NCBI GenBank assembly: GCA_045636865.1
Contig: JAZTYJ010000016.1
Span: forward strand, 1 to 64,000
DNA: 64,000 nucleotides
Source of the DNA: SIG480 sp045636865
Lineage (GTDB): Bacteria > Bacillota > Clostridia > Oscillospirales > JAAYXM01
Direction: 5' to 3'
Shown: positions 44,501-52,743 of the stretch, in pieces
How the letters are laid out: each line of letters starts with the position of its first letter
Numbering within the stretch: the first letter of the stretch is position 1
Translations under genes and position numbers: made by a program
Notes under the pieces: generated by a model
The model's database searches: none
Seen by the model: only the letters and a program-made list of their open reading frames with translations
Told to the model about the DNA's origin: nothing

Positions 44501-45082
44501 AATGTCGCGGATGCGGACAAGGTTTTCCTCCGTTGCCGCAAGCTTTCGCTCTGATTCTATCTTTCTGTGGCGGAACTTTGAGATACCCGCCGCCTCTTCA
44601 AAAATCTCACGTCGGTCTCCGCTTTTTGCGGAAAGGATTTCGTCGATTCTGCCCTGACCGATGATTGAATAACCGTCGCGACCGAGACCTGTGTCCATAA
44701 ACATTTCGTTTATGTCGCGCAGGCGTACGGATGAACGGTTTATGAAATATTCGCTCTCACCCGAACGGTAGAGTCTGCGTGTAACCGTAACCTCATTATA
44801 TTCGCACGGCAAGACACCGTCTGAATTGTCGATAGTGAGCGAAACCTCCGCAAAACCAACCGAGGCGCGCTTCTGGGTTCCCGCAAAGATGACGTCCTGC
44901 ATATTGCTGCCGCGGAGCGTCTTTGTCGACTGCTCGCCCAGAACCCAACGCACAGCATCGGAGATGTTTGATTTTCCGCTTCCGTTGGGGCCGACAATAG
45001 CGGTAATGCCGTCATCAAACGTGATGACGGTCTTATCGGGAAATGATTTGAATCCCTGTAATTCAAGACTTTTAAGCCGCAA
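41507..45082 (-). CDS. smc: Chromosome segregation protein SMC
   Basis: 1191 aa, starting at TTG 45082 with AAAAGGGG eleven bases upstream. The frame extends further back, but the conserved N-terminus of SMC (LRLKSLELQGFKSFPDKT) begins here. Walker A is GPNGSGKSNISDAV near residue 32. Two coiled coils of about 300 residues surround the hinge (near 510-660, GTVSQLIRVDSKYTVAIETI region). The signature LLSGGERAF and Walker B FCVLDEIEAALDD close the ATPase head. It condenses and resolves the chromosome. In most Clostridia rnc is just upstream; here a tRNA on the other strand is instead. Confidence 0.95.
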   Translation of the reverse strand: MRLKSLELQGFKSFPDKTVITFDDGITAIVGPNGSGKSNISDAVRWVLGEQSTKTLRGSNMQDVIFAGTQKRASVGFAEVSLTIDNSDGVLPCEYNEVTVTRRLYRSGESEYFINRSSVRLRDINEMFMDTGLGRDGYSIIGQGRIDEILSAKSGDRREIFEEAAGISKFRHRKIESERKLAATEENLVRIRDILAEIESQVEPLRKQSEKAKQYIKFFDELRGLEVTVWTETIAKARENAVKFTGDYEVVCSQFGAAQASLEALYAEVEDLAEKMREKDVEAEAAREEEREAERALSEISGEIAALNANASNNRHNIERIRTEMSDEALRADEIASQIKAREDRVEALLTAAKEIEEAVSALVEEANLTSGKSDDAKARLDSVRLRARMAEDEGAKLKISLSAAETEIASFDTRRADIEEEIKLRENELSESKKKYAVVKSSFEAAEEKCASVSNILNGFEMKHKSRLERFEALKDNVSKLTLSRESAETKLRMLREMERDLQGYSFAVKNIIKAKGEGTLGGILGTVSQLIRVDSKYTVAIETILGGAMQNIIVESERDSKEAIAYLKRTDGGRATFMPLDTVSGKELEKRDLKDAAGYLGIASDLVYYDEKFAPAIRYLLGKIAVCDNINSASALAKKYGYSFRIVTLDGQIINAGGTYTGGSISKTSGILTRANEIKKLESEISEVSKKIEKATLEKDEAEREYNALVYEVEVCKNDKRAAEDILLRAETEIEHYKLLHGHLNELIDSLNDELTALSGKKSEAGRTISEIKAKIEANENELEALYAEEKALIEGDSELAEHKTLIAEQIAEKQATLAANRAESAEAERALSEIRSFAEAMAGDRVSKEQAISEYEAQIEQIMKEIAEKEALSNEKRAALTLITEKISKINEKKLDLERERTQKDKESKSKNEEIMNLDRERSRLETKKEAALREEEQITEKLWESYELTLGTVEKYIVELESPAAATKRISELKSEIRKLGSVDINSIEEYEKVSERYEFMSKQSTDLESAKRELEKMISEITEEMKVIFEKQFVVINKNFGETFSEIFGGGKAELVLEDSDDILSCGIDIRVQPPGKTLKTITLLSGGERAFVAIALYFAIMKVSPTPFCVLDEIEAALDDVNVARYAEYLRRLSKTTQFIVITHRRGTMEEADMLYGVTMQEKGVSNMLAISISEVEKSLGVKLN

Positions 45083-45170
45083 AATTTTCAACCCCTTTTG
45101 TATATACTCGTACTTATATATTCTATCAATTTTTGAGCCTATTTGCAAGAAATATTTTTGTTTTCGGGTA

Positions 45171-45199
45171 TTTACTTTTCCATTTTATATTGATATAAT
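45171..45199 (+). promoter_or_regulatory. Promoter for tRNA-Ala
   Basis: TTTACT at 45171-45176 and TATAAT at 45194-45199 have 17-base spacing. Confidence 0.6.
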
Positions 45200-45214
45200 T
45201 TTCTATGGAAATAC

Positions 45215-45290
45215 GGGCTCGTAGCTCAGTTGGGAGAGCGTCGCGTTCGCAACGCGAAGGTCGAGGGTTCGATCCCCTTCGGGTCCACCA
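45215..45290 (+). tRNA. tRNA-Ala, anticodon CGC
   Basis: GGGCTCG pairs with CGGGTCC, followed by A and CCA. The G3-T70 wobble pair, the identity element of alanine tRNAs, is present. The anticodon stem TCGCG/CGCGA encloses TTCGCAA, giving CGC for codon GCG. The T-arm is GGTTCGATCCC. Confidence 0.95.
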
Positions 45291-45293
45291 CAT

Positions 45294-45326
45294 CACGGCA
45301 AGCCTTTTGGCTCGCCGTGCTTTTTT
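45294..45326 (+). terminator. Terminator of tRNA-Ala
   Basis: CACGGCAAGCC / GGCTCGCCGTG (one A-C mismatch) with a TTTT loop is followed by TTTTTT. Confidence 0.8.
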
Positions 45327-45594
45327 ACACGTCTCGTTTTTTTCGTCTGCCGCTTCTTTTTCCCGCAAAGCAGGCTTTGCGGGATCCCTGTTTCATTTGG
45401 CAACCATACGGTTGTGTCCTTTCTTTATTTTGATCTCAGGGGATTGAAAGGCGGCTCTTGGCGGGGGTGCCGGTGGCACGCCGCAACCGTCTCAAATATA
45501 TCATACTTTCATCAAATCATTGACAAAAATCGTATTATTATATATAATTATGCTATATTGGTATGCAAAAATATCTTTCAGGGGTGTTACGGGT
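45327..45594 (+). other. Non-coding stretch before the HprK-like gene
   Basis: No credible gene is present. It holds a hairpin CCCGCAAAG/CTTTGCGGG (45362-45383), a GC-rich stretch with GTGCC/GGCAC (around 45461-45480) and, at its right end, the promoter of the HprK-like gene. Confidence 0.6.
45520..45548 (+). promoter_or_regulatory. Consensus promoter for the HprK-like gene
   Basis: TTGACA at 45520-45525 and TATAAT at 45543-45548 have exactly 17-base spacing. Confidence 0.82.
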
Positions 45595-46287
45595 ATGTTT
45601 AATATTCGCGTTGCCGACGTAGTTTGTGCAATTGACAATAAATATGACTATATCGAAAAAATGTGCAGGAAATATATCACCGACGCTCCTGCTGCATACA
45701 CTTTCTCTGTTACTGATGACGAAATTATGGCAGAAAATGATTCTAACGAAGGTTTTCCTCCTGAATATCTTGAGACTCTTGCAATTTACCGCAAGCTCAA
45801 CGACAAGCTCGCACCACTTAATGTTTTTCTTATCCACGGAGTTCTTATGGATGCCGACGGTCACGGCATTCTGCTCTGCGCCGAAAGCGGAACCGGGAAA
45901 ACAACTCACTCTTCTCTCTGGCTTCGTCTTCTCGGAGAGAGATGCCGCATCATAAACGGCGACAAGCCGCTTATCCGCGTTATTGACGGTATTCCCTACG
46001 GCTACGGCACTCCATGGTGCGGAAAGGAAAACATAAACATAAACGACAAGGTTGTTCTTACAGACATCTGCTTCCTTGAGCGTTCACAAGATAATTTTGC
46101 GTCGGAGCTTCCTCTCTCGGCTGTTACTCCGAAGCTCTTCCCGGCACTTCATCTTCCGGATGGGGAATCTTCCACACACGTTCTTGATTCAATAAACGCG
46201 ATGGCAAAAAAGATTAAATTCTGGCGCATTGGCTGTAATATGGATATTTCTGCGGCGGAGACCGTTTACAACGCGATAATGAAATAA
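45595..46287 (+). CDS. HprK/PEPCK-fold orphan kinase
   Basis: 230 aa, starting at ATG 45595; the longer frame crosses the promoter. Walker A is CAESGTGKTTHSSLW near residue 99, in the HPr-kinase/PEPCK arrangement, and IINGDKPLIRV near 121 supplies the second acidic site. It lacks the HPr-kinase signature region and N-terminal domain of a true HprK. Related small kinases occur near peptide natural-product (RiPP) loci and as orphans in Clostridia, where their targets are unknown. No precursor peptide or radical SAM gene is visible nearby. The gene has a full consensus promoter and its own terminator. Confidence 0.72.
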   Translation: MFNIRVADVVCAIDNKYDYIEKMCRKYITDAPAAYTFSVTDDEIMAENDSNEGFPPEYLETLAIYRKLNDKLAPLNVFLIHGVLMDADGHGILLCAESGTGKTTHSSLWLRLLGERCRIINGDKPLIRVIDGIPYGYGTPWCGKENININDKVVLTDICFLERSQDNFASELPLSAVTPKLFPALHLPDGESSTHVLDSINAMAKKIKFWRIGCNMDISAAETVYNAIMK

Positions 46288-46300
46288 ATTTTCAAAATTA

Positions 46301-46331
46301 AAACTCCTGAATGAAATTCATTCAGGAGTTT
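46301..46331. terminator. Bidirectional terminator between the HprK-like gene and pyk
   Basis: AAACTCCTGAATGA / TCATTCAGGAGTTT has a 3-base loop and T/A runs on both sides. Confidence 0.85.
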
Positions 46332-46334
46332 TTG

Positions 46335-47747
46335 TTATATTTCTTCAACCTTTATTGTATTTGTGTTTCCCGATTTGCCGTTTATGATTCCGCCCGTAAG
46401 AACTATTAGGTCACCCTTTTCAAGCGGCAGATTCTCTCGCGCGGCTCGTACGGCGTGGTAGAACAAAACGTCAGACGAATTAAACTGCTCTGAAAGCACG
46501 GGGATAACTCCCCACGAGAGCGCAAGCTTATACCATACGGCTTTGTTTGTTGCCATACCTACAATATCCGTCGGACAGCGGAAGCGCGATACCATTCGCA
46601 CCGTCATTCCTGACATTGAGCTTACAACTATCGCCTTTGCACCGATGTCAATTGCCATTCCGCAGGTCGCGTGGGAGATTGCATCAACCTTGTTCTTTAT
46701 TTTGAACTCGCTCGTTTTAAAACGCTTTGCATAGTGGATATTGTTTTCGGTCTCCTCAACGATTTCTGACATTATCTTTACCGTTTCAACGGGGTACTTG
46801 CCGACAGCCGACTCACCCGAGAGCATAACCGCGCTCGTACCGTCGTAAACTGCGTTTGCAACGTCTGAAATTTCGGCGCGCGTCGGACGGGGATTATAAA
46901 TCATAGACTCGAGCATCTCTGTTGCCGTTATGACTCTCTTGCCGAGAAGACGGCATTTTGTTATGAGGTATTTCTGAATCGCGGGAAGCTCTGCAAACGG
47001 AACCTCAACGCCGAGGTCTCCTCGCGCTACCATAACACCCTCACAGGCTTTGCATATCTCTTCGATATTGTCGACTCCCATACGGTTTTCAATCTTTGCG
47101 ATAAGCTCGATTGAGTCACCGCCGTTTTCTGACAGGAAATTCTTTATATCCATGATATCCTGCTTTGACGAAACGAATGACGCCGCGATAAAATCTATTC
47201 CGTTTTCTATTCCGAAGAGGATATCGCTCTTGTCCTGCTCACTCAAAAACTCCTTATTGAGCACCTTTCCCGGGAAACTCATGCTCTTGCGGTTTGAGAG
47301 CTCTCCGCCAGCAGTAACATCGCACACAACGTCACCGCCCTTTATTTCGCGGACACGGAATGCAACAAGACCGTTGTTGAGTAAAATGGTATCCCCTACT
47401 TCAAGATCATCGGCAAGGCCGTCGTAGTTTACCGAAACGCGCTCCTGGTTTCCCTCAACATCTTTTGTTGTGAAGGTAAATGTATCGCCGTCATTCAAGA
47501 ATATCTTTCCGCCCTCAAAAGTCCTGATGCGATATTCCGGACCTTTTGTATCAAGCATAATCGCTATCGGAAGGTTGAGCTCTTCTCTCACTTCTTTTAT
47601 CATATCGAGTTTTTCTTTGTGCTCGGCGTGTGTGCCGTGAGAGAAATTGAGCCTTGCAACGTTGAGCCCCGCCTTGCAGAGTTCTCTGAAAACTTCCTTT
47701 TTTTCGCTCGCAGGACCGATTGTGCAGACTATCTTTGTTTTGCGCAT
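46335..47747 (-). CDS. pyk: Pyruvate kinase
   Basis: 470 aa, starting at ATG 47747 after GGGAGAT; a longer frame upstream is not supported. It begins MRKTKIVCTIGPASEKKEVF, the canonical start. MLDTKGPEYRI is near residue 69, the catalytic region AKIENRMGVDNIEEI (Lys220 type) follows near 220, and GVMVARGDLGVE and ITATEMLESMIYNPRPTRAE complete the signature. The extra C-terminal phosphohistidine domain found in Bacillus is absent. It makes the last ATP of glycolysis and stands alone on the minus strand. Confidence 0.96.
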   Translation of the reverse strand: MRKTKIVCTIGPASEKKEVFRELCKAGLNVARLNFSHGTHAEHKEKLDMIKEVREELNLPIAIMLDTKGPEYRIRTFEGGKIFLNDGDTFTFTTKDVEGNQERVSVNYDGLADDLEVGDTILLNNGLVAFRVREIKGGDVVCDVTAGGELSNRKSMSFPGKVLNKEFLSEQDKSDILFGIENGIDFIAASFVSSKQDIMDIKNFLSENGGDSIELIAKIENRMGVDNIEEICKACEGVMVARGDLGVEVPFAELPAIQKYLITKCRLLGKRVITATEMLESMIYNPRPTRAEISDVANAVYDGTSAVMLSGESAVGKYPVETVKIMSEIVEETENNIHYAKRFKTSEFKIKNKVDAISHATCGMAIDIGAKAIVVSSMSGMTVRMVSRFRCPTDIVGMATNKAVWYKLALSWGVIPVLSEQFNSSDVLFYHAVRAARENLPLEKGDLIVLTGGIINGKSGNTNTIKVEEI

Positions 47748-47849
47748 ATGTATATCTCCCTTCCGAAGAAAATTAAAACTTTCCACTAAATATATCATAT
47801 CATAAATTTCCGCAAATAGAAACAGTATATTTAAAAATTTACACAAAAA

Positions 47850-47874
47850 AACAAACCGGAAATTTCCGGTTTGT
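47850..47874 (-). terminator. Terminator after the PHP/SDR pair
   Basis: AACAAACCGGA / TCCGGTTTGTT has a short loop, and a TTTTTTT run follows it on the minus strand. Confidence 0.8.
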
Positions 47875-47884
47875 TCTGATTCTT

Positions 47885-48961
47885 TTATTCTCCGAGCTCG
47901 TGGCGGATAACCTGCCATGTGCTGTCGATGAGGTTTGCAAACTGCGGCTCGTTCATCTTCTCAATTCTGAAGCTCTGGCGCGGTGAGTTTACGTCCTCGC
48001 CGCTTATCTGGAGCATACCGAACTTGTCGCAAAGTGCGCGAAGACGTGTAAGCTGTTCGTTTGTGTTTCTCGTCGGCATATATGTTATTGCACGGAGACC
48101 GAAGCCGTGGAGACACTCCATAAGCTCGTCGAGGTATGAGTCCTCAAACGTCTGTGCCGCCTTGTCGCCCGTAACAGATGCCGTAACATCACCGAGATAT
48201 GCATACGCCGCAATACCGTTAACTCTCTTTGCAAGACCGATAAAGTCTGAAAGTGAGGGGCATTCGTCTGTCGCGTCAATGTAAATCTTCGGGATGCAGT
48301 CCTTCTTCAATGTTCCGACAAGGTCGTAAACCGCAAACATCTCATCCGTATCAGAAAGCTTTTTTGCAAGAGCATACATAAGATGACGCTCTGTAACACT
48401 TCCGCCGTCTTTCGCACGTGAAAGCGGGAGAACGTCGCGGTCAAAATCAAGGCAAATGCCCTTATCGGCATAGAGCTTGTTTATCTCATCAACCATCTTG
48501 CGGTTGCGCTCGTTTCTCTTCTCGCGAAGCGGAGCGAAAAAGTCCTGAACGATTTCGATGTTCTCGTGCGGAACGCCGTGGATAACCATATATGAAACAC
48601 CCTTCTGATCAGGGTTGTTTGTACGTACGTTTCCAAACGGAGTCTCCTTCATTGAAACGCGTGCTTCAATTCCGATAGTTGTCGGGATTCCGACAATCTC
48701 ACCTGCACGGATGAACTCGCGCGCACCGCCGATAGAATCGTGGTCGACGATTCCGCAGGTTGCAAGTCCTTCGTACCTTGCCGCATAGACCGCAGCCGAC
48801 GGGCTGTACGGTGAGAAGGAGTAGAACGTATGTATATGGTTGTTTATCATTCTCTCGTCCTGCGGGATGAAGTTTGTTTCTTTTACAACTTCTGAAAGTG
48901 CCGAAAGACGATCCTCTTCTGTTCCTTCGTTTAATCTGTTGAGAATTGAAATATCAATCAT
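47885..48961 (-). CDS. PHP-domain protein, probably a phosphoesterase in sugar metabolism
   Basis: 358 aa. PHP metal motifs include NNHIHTFYSFSPYSP at about 40-54, GIVDHDSIGGAREF near 70 and the GIEARV segment near 98. Its C-terminal part is larger than in TrpH/YciV-type enzymes and ends RQSFRIEKMNEPQFANLID. GGAGG lies upstream of the ATG. It is 19 bases downstream of the SDR gene and co-transcribed with it. Similar PHP/SDR pairs occur in sugar-catabolic clusters of gut bacteria, but the substrate is unknown. Confidence 0.78.
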   Translation of the reverse strand: MIDISILNRLNEGTEEDRLSALSEVVKETNFIPQDERMINNHIHTFYSFSPYSPSAAVYAARYEGLATCGIVDHDSIGGAREFIRAGEIVGIPTTIGIEARVSMKETPFGNVRTNNPDQKGVSYMVIHGVPHENIEIVQDFFAPLREKRNERNRKMVDEINKLYADKGICLDFDRDVLPLSRAKDGGSVTERHLMYALAKKLSDTDEMFAVYDLVGTLKKDCIPKIYIDATDECPSLSDFIGLAKRVNGIAAYAYLGDVTASVTGDKAAQTFEDSYLDELMECLHGFGLRAITYMPTRNTNEQLTRLRALCDKFGMLQISGEDVNSPRQSFRIEKMNEPQFANLIDSTWQVIRHELGE

Positions 48962-48980
48962 CGGGGAAAACCTCCGTAGT

Positions 48981-49856
48981 TTAGTGGAGCATTATCTGAC
49001 CGCCCGTAACCGGGATAGCCTGACCTGTTTCGAATGTCTGCTCAACAGCATACATAATAGCCTTTGCAACGTCAGACGGCAAGCATCCGCGCTGAATGAG
49101 AGACTTTGACATGTAGAACTTCTTGACGTCTTCAATTGTCTTTGCTCCCGGAACCTTGCCTGCATTGAGGTACTGAACGAAGAGACCACGCTCGGGATCG
49201 CTCCAGAGCGGACCGCCGTAGTAGTTACCCCGGCAGATAGCATTGACTTTGACGTTAATCGGAGCAAGCTCCATAGCAAAGCTCTGAACGAGGCCGATGC
49301 CGCCGAACTTACCGCCTGCATATGCAAAGTTCTTGTTGCTGCCCGAAAGGCCTGACTTACTGTTAATCTGGATGATGTCGCCTGTCCATGAGTTATCTGC
49401 TTCATACTGCGCCTTCATGATGCACTGTGCATACTTTGTGCATGTGAAGAACGGTGTGTAGTTGATTTTTGTAACGAAATCAAAGTCTGAAAGCTCCATC
49501 TCCGAGAGTGAGCCCGCCTTGAGAACACCTGCGTTTGAAACGAGAAGGTCAAGACCGCCGAAGCGCTCAACCGTCTTCTGAATCATCTCTGCAACGTTTT
49601 CTTCGTTTGAAACGTCAACGCGGACAGAGAATGCGCGCTCACCGAGCTCGCCTGCAACTGTCGCTGCAAGAGCTTCGTTGAGGTCTGCGATAACAACCGA
49701 TGCGCCCTCTGCATAAAGAATCTCTGCGATTCCTTTACCAAAGCCCTGTGCGCTTCCAGTAACAATTGCAATCTTGCCTGAAAGTCTGCCCGGAGCCATA
49801 TCACGCTTTGATACGTTTTCTGCGGCAATTTTCTGCCATTTTGTCATATCAATCAT
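48981..49856 (-). CDS. Short-chain dehydrogenase/reductase, sugar-alcohol type
   Basis: 291 aa, starting at ATG 49856 nine bases after GGAGG. The Rossmann motif VTGSAQGFGKGIAEIL is near residue 34, SNAGV near 112, and the catalytic Ser-Tyr-Lys set is intact (NSKSGLSGSNKNFAYAGGK). The extra N-terminus, the NAICRGNYYGGPLW segment and the length resemble sorbitol-6-phosphate dehydrogenases and the C-terminal half of RhaD-type bifunctional enzymes. It is the first gene of the SDR-PHP pair. Confidence 0.85.
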   Translation of the reverse strand: MIDMTKWQKIAAENVSKRDMAPGRLSGKIAIVTGSAQGFGKGIAEILYAEGASVVIADLNEALAATVAGELGERAFSVRVDVSNEENVAEMIQKTVERFGGLDLLVSNAGVLKAGSLSEMELSDFDFVTKINYTPFFTCTKYAQCIMKAQYEADNSWTGDIIQINSKSGLSGSNKNFAYAGGKFGGIGLVQSFAMELAPINVKVNAICRGNYYGGPLWSDPERGLFVQYLNAGKVPGAKTIEDVKKFYMSKSLIQRGCLPSDVAKAIMYAVEQTFETGQAIPVTGGQIMLH

Positions 49857-50035
49857 TTTCAAAATCCTCCACCTTTTATTTTATAATGTATATTTTAACA
49901 CCCTCTGCAAAATAATGCAATTGTTATTTTAAATCGCGCGGAAATTCTTTTGATTAAATTGACTTTTTCGCTGTTTTGTGCTTTAATTATTCATCATAAG
50001 ATATTTTAACTCCACTCTTGGAAGGATGATATAAA

Positions 50036-51019
50036 ATGAACAAAATAAAAGTTGCAATACTCGGATACGGCAACCTCGGTCGTGGCGTTGAATGTGCAGT
50101 AAGTGCCGCAGATGATATGGAGCTTTGCGCGCTTTTCACGCGTCGCGATCCCGAATCAATAAAGACTGAAAGCGGTGTTCCGGTTTATCACATCGACCGC
50201 GCAATTGAGATGAAGGACGATATCGACGTTCTTCTCCTCTGCGGAGGCAGCGCAAACGACTTGCCCGAACAGACTCCCGCTTTTGCAAAGCACTTTAACG
50301 TGGTTGACAGCTTCGACACCCATGCAAAGATCCCGGAGCATTTTGAGAAAACCGACTCATCAAGCCGCGACGGCAAAAAGGTTTCCGTTATCTCCGTCGG
50401 TTGGGACCCGGGAATGTTTTCACTCAACCGTCTCTACGGTGAAGCGATTCTCCCGGACGGACGCGACTATACCTTCTGGGGCAAGGGCGTAAGCCAGGGC
50501 CATTCCGATGCCATCCGCAGAATTGACGGCGTTGCCGATGCACGTCAGTACACCGTTCCCGTAGATGCGGCGCTTGAGAGCGTCCGCCGCGGTGAGATGC
50601 CCGACCTCTCAACACGCGAAAAGCACACACGCGAATGCTTTGTTGTTGCAAAAGAGGGCGCTGACCTCTCAAGGATTGAAAATGAAATAAAGACAATGCC
50701 GAACTACTTTGCGGATTACGACACAACGGTTCACTTTATCTCAATGGAGGAGCTTTTGCGCGACCATGCAGGAATCCCCCACGGCGGAAAAGTTTTCCGC
50801 ACCGGGACAACCAATAGCGGCAAGAATTCACACATCATTGAATACAGCTTAAAGCTTGACTCAAATCCCGAGTTCACCTCAAGCGTGCTCGTTGCCTATG
50901 CGCGCGCGGCAGTCCGCCTCAATCGCGAGGGCGTCTGCGGTGCTAAAACCGTATTTGACATTCCACCGTCATATCTCCATCCGTCCGACGGCGCAGACCT
51001 CCGGAAGAGACTCCTTTAA
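50036..51019 (+). CDS. ddh: meso-Diaminopimelate D-dehydrogenase
   Basis: 327 aa. It begins VAILGYGNLGRGVECAV, a Rossmann GxGxxG. The conserved VVDSFDTHAKIPEHF near residue 87, ISVGWDPGMFSLNRLYGEA near 122, and FWGKGVSQGHSDAIRRI near 150 are diagnostic of DapDH. It makes meso-diaminopimelate from tetrahydrodipicolinate in one NADPH step, giving the wall cross-linker and lysine. GGAAGGATGAT precedes the ATG. It is monocistronic. Confidence 0.94.
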   Translation: MNKIKVAILGYGNLGRGVECAVSAADDMELCALFTRRDPESIKTESGVPVYHIDRAIEMKDDIDVLLLCGGSANDLPEQTPAFAKHFNVVDSFDTHAKIPEHFEKTDSSSRDGKKVSVISVGWDPGMFSLNRLYGEAILPDGRDYTFWGKGVSQGHSDAIRRIDGVADARQYTVPVDAALESVRRGEMPDLSTREKHTRECFVVAKEGADLSRIENEIKTMPNYFADYDTTVHFISMEELLRDHAGIPHGGKVFRTGTTNSGKNSHIIEYSLKLDSNPEFTSSVLVAYARAAVRLNREGVCGAKTVFDIPPSYLHPSDGADLRKRLL

Positions 51020-51028
51020 ATATTCTCT

Positions 51029-51057
51029 CACCGCATCAAACGATGCGGTGTTTTTTT
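51029..51057 (+). terminator. Terminator after ddh
   Basis: CACCGCATC-AAAC-GATGCGGTG is followed by TTTTTTT. Confidence 0.85.
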
Positions 51058-51086
51058 GCATATTTTTTGAAACGAGCGAAATAATA
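51057..51086 (+). promoter_or_regulatory. Candidate sporulation (sigma-G-like) promoter for spoVAD-spoVAE
   Basis: TGCATA at 51057-51062 and AATAATA at 51080-51086, 17 bases apart, resemble the sigma-G pattern (GNATR, 17-18 bases, CATNNTA). The -10 has one mismatch. There is no sigma-A promoter of comparable quality here. Confidence 0.4.
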
Positions 51087-51117
51087 AGAAAATAAAACGA
51101 ACTTTCGGGGGCTGAAT

Positions 51118-52119
51118 ATGCAAAACTCAACCGTGTTTTTTAAAAATATGCCAAAGATAATTTCATCAGGCACCGTTGTCGGAAAGAAGGAGAGTGAAGG
51201 TCCGCTTTCGGAGTTTTTCGACCATCACGTTTCCGATGCCCATTTCGGCGAAAAAACGTGGGAGCAGGGTGAGAGCAAGTTTCAGAAGAAGGCTCTTGAA
51301 ATCGCACTCAGAAAAGCCTCGCTTGATATGTCACAGCTCGGTTGTCTCTTCTCGGGGGATTTACTGAATCAATGCATCGCCTCAAGCTTTGCCGTGCGCG
51401 ATACTGACTTGCCGTTTATCGGGCTCTATGGCGCGTGCTCTACATTTGTTGAAGGTCTTGCGCTTGCGGGTATTTTTACAGACGGCGGCTACGCCAACAA
51501 CAGCGCAGTATGTGTCTCTTCGCATTTCTGCACAGCAGAACGACAGTACCGCAATCCGATAGCCTACGGCGGCCAGCGCCCTCCTACCGCGCAAAGGACG
51601 GTTACGGGTGCCGGCGCGGTTATCATCTCGGGTGATAAGATGAACTTGTCTCCCCGTCTTCGTGCGGCAACGTTCGGCACAGTCGTCGACTCGGGAATTT
51701 CCGATGCGAACAATATGGGCGCGGCTATGGCGCCTGCGGCATACACTACCCTCAAAAAGCATTTTGAAAACACATCCACCACGCCGCAGGACTATGACCT
51801 CATCGCAACGGGTGACCTCGGCGAAGTCGGGCGAAAAACGGTCATTGACCTGTTTCTTCGCGACGGAGTTTCACTTTCTGACAACTACATCGACTGCGGT
51901 TGCGAAATGTTTGATATTCACCGCCAGGATATGCACGCAGGTGCATCGGGGTGCGCGTGCGCGGCAACTGTTTTTTCGGGCTATCTTCTCACGGGGCTTC
52001 GCAGCGGACGTTGGAAAAGGCTTCTCATTTGCGGAACAGGCTCGCTCCAGTCGCCCACAAGCGTCTGTCAGAGCGAGACCATCCCCGGCATTTGTCATAT
52101 CGTTGAAGTTGAGGTGTAA
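51118..52119 (+). CDS. spoVAD: Stage V sporulation protein AD
   Basis: 333 aa thiolase-fold protein of the SpoVA channel that moves dipicolinate into the forespore and out at germination. Segments such as SGDLLNQCIASSF, GLYGACSTFVEGLALA and RQYRNPIAYGGQRPPTAQRTVTGAG match the family. TTTCGGGGGCTGA precedes the ATG. The usual upstream partner spoVAC is not in the window; ddh and its terminator lie there instead. spoVAE follows after three bases. Confidence 0.94.
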   Translation: MQNSTVFFKNMPKIISSGTVVGKKESEGPLSEFFDHHVSDAHFGEKTWEQGESKFQKKALEIALRKASLDMSQLGCLFSGDLLNQCIASSFAVRDTDLPFIGLYGACSTFVEGLALAGIFTDGGYANNSAVCVSSHFCTAERQYRNPIAYGGQRPPTAQRTVTGAGAVIISGDKMNLSPRLRAATFGTVVDSGISDANNMGAAMAPAAYTTLKKHFENTSTTPQDYDLIATGDLGEVGRKTVIDLFLRDGVSLSDNYIDCGCEMFDIHRQDMHAGASGCACAATVFSGYLLTGLRSGRWKRLLICGTGSLQSPTSVCQSETIPGICHIVEVEV

Positions 52120-52122
52120 ACT

Positions 52123-52476
52123 ATGGAATATTTAAAGGCTTTTCTTATCGGCGGCTTCTTTTGCGGAATCGGACAGATTCTCATCGACAGAACAAAGCTC
52201 ACTCCCGCGCGAATCCTTACGGGGTATGTAGTCATCGGCGTTCTCCTCTCCGCCATCGGTATATATAACCCCATCGCCGAATTTGCAGGGGCGGGAGCAA
52301 GCGTACCGCTTGTGGGGTTTGGGCACCTTCTCGCAAAGGGTGTGCGCGAGGCTGCCGACTCAACGGGCGCAATGGGAATCATAAAGGGCGGACTGACTGC
52401 CGCGAGCGCAGGAATATGCGTTTCCATAACGCTTGGGCTACTCTCTTCCGTCATATTCAAAACGCACGAGAAATAG
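52123..52476 (+). CDS. spoVAE: Stage V sporulation protein AE (SpoVAEb type)
   Basis: 117 aa membrane protein with about three to four helices and the conserved stretches GGFFCGIGQILIDRTKLTPA and GFGHLLAKGVREA. GAGGTG at the end of spoVAD is its ribosome-binding site. Together with SpoVAD and SpoVAC it forms the dipicolinate channel in the inner spore membrane. Confidence 0.92.
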   Translation: MEYLKAFLIGGFFCGIGQILIDRTKLTPARILTGYVVIGVLLSAIGIYNPIAEFAGAGASVPLVGFGHLLAKGVREAADSTGAMGIIKGGLTAASAGICVSITLGLLSSVIFKTHEK

Positions 52477-52505
52477 AAAAGTTGTCCTAAAATAACAAAA
52501 ACCGG

Positions 52506-52534
52506 TTGACAAATAATCAATTATGTGGTATTCT
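52506..52534 (+). promoter_or_regulatory. Promoter for the tRNA-Leu/tRNA-fMet pair
   Basis: TTGACA at 52506-52511 and TATTCT at 52529-52534 are 17 bases apart. Confidence 0.65.
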
Positions 52535-52570
52535 ATTATGGCACTTAAAGGTGCGCGTCGTCTGACACCT

Positions 52571-52657
52571 GCCGCTGTGGTGGAATCGGCAGACACAAAG
52601 GACTTAAAATCCTTCGATAGAAATATCGTACCGGTTCAAGTCCGGTCAGCGGCACCA
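52571..52657 (+). tRNA. tRNA-Leu, anticodon UAA
   Basis: GCCGCTG pairs with CAGCGGC, then A and CCA. The anticodon loop CTTAAAA gives TAA. There is a long variable arm and a GGTTCAAGTCC T-arm. Confidence 0.95.
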
Positions 52658-52664
52658 TAGATAT

Positions 52665-52740
<76 letters not shown>

Positions 52741-52743
52741 TGA

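Noticed and set aside
47748..47918. Longer start for pyruvate kinase
   Set aside because: The added residues are not part of the family and the good ribosome-binding site is just before ATG 47747.
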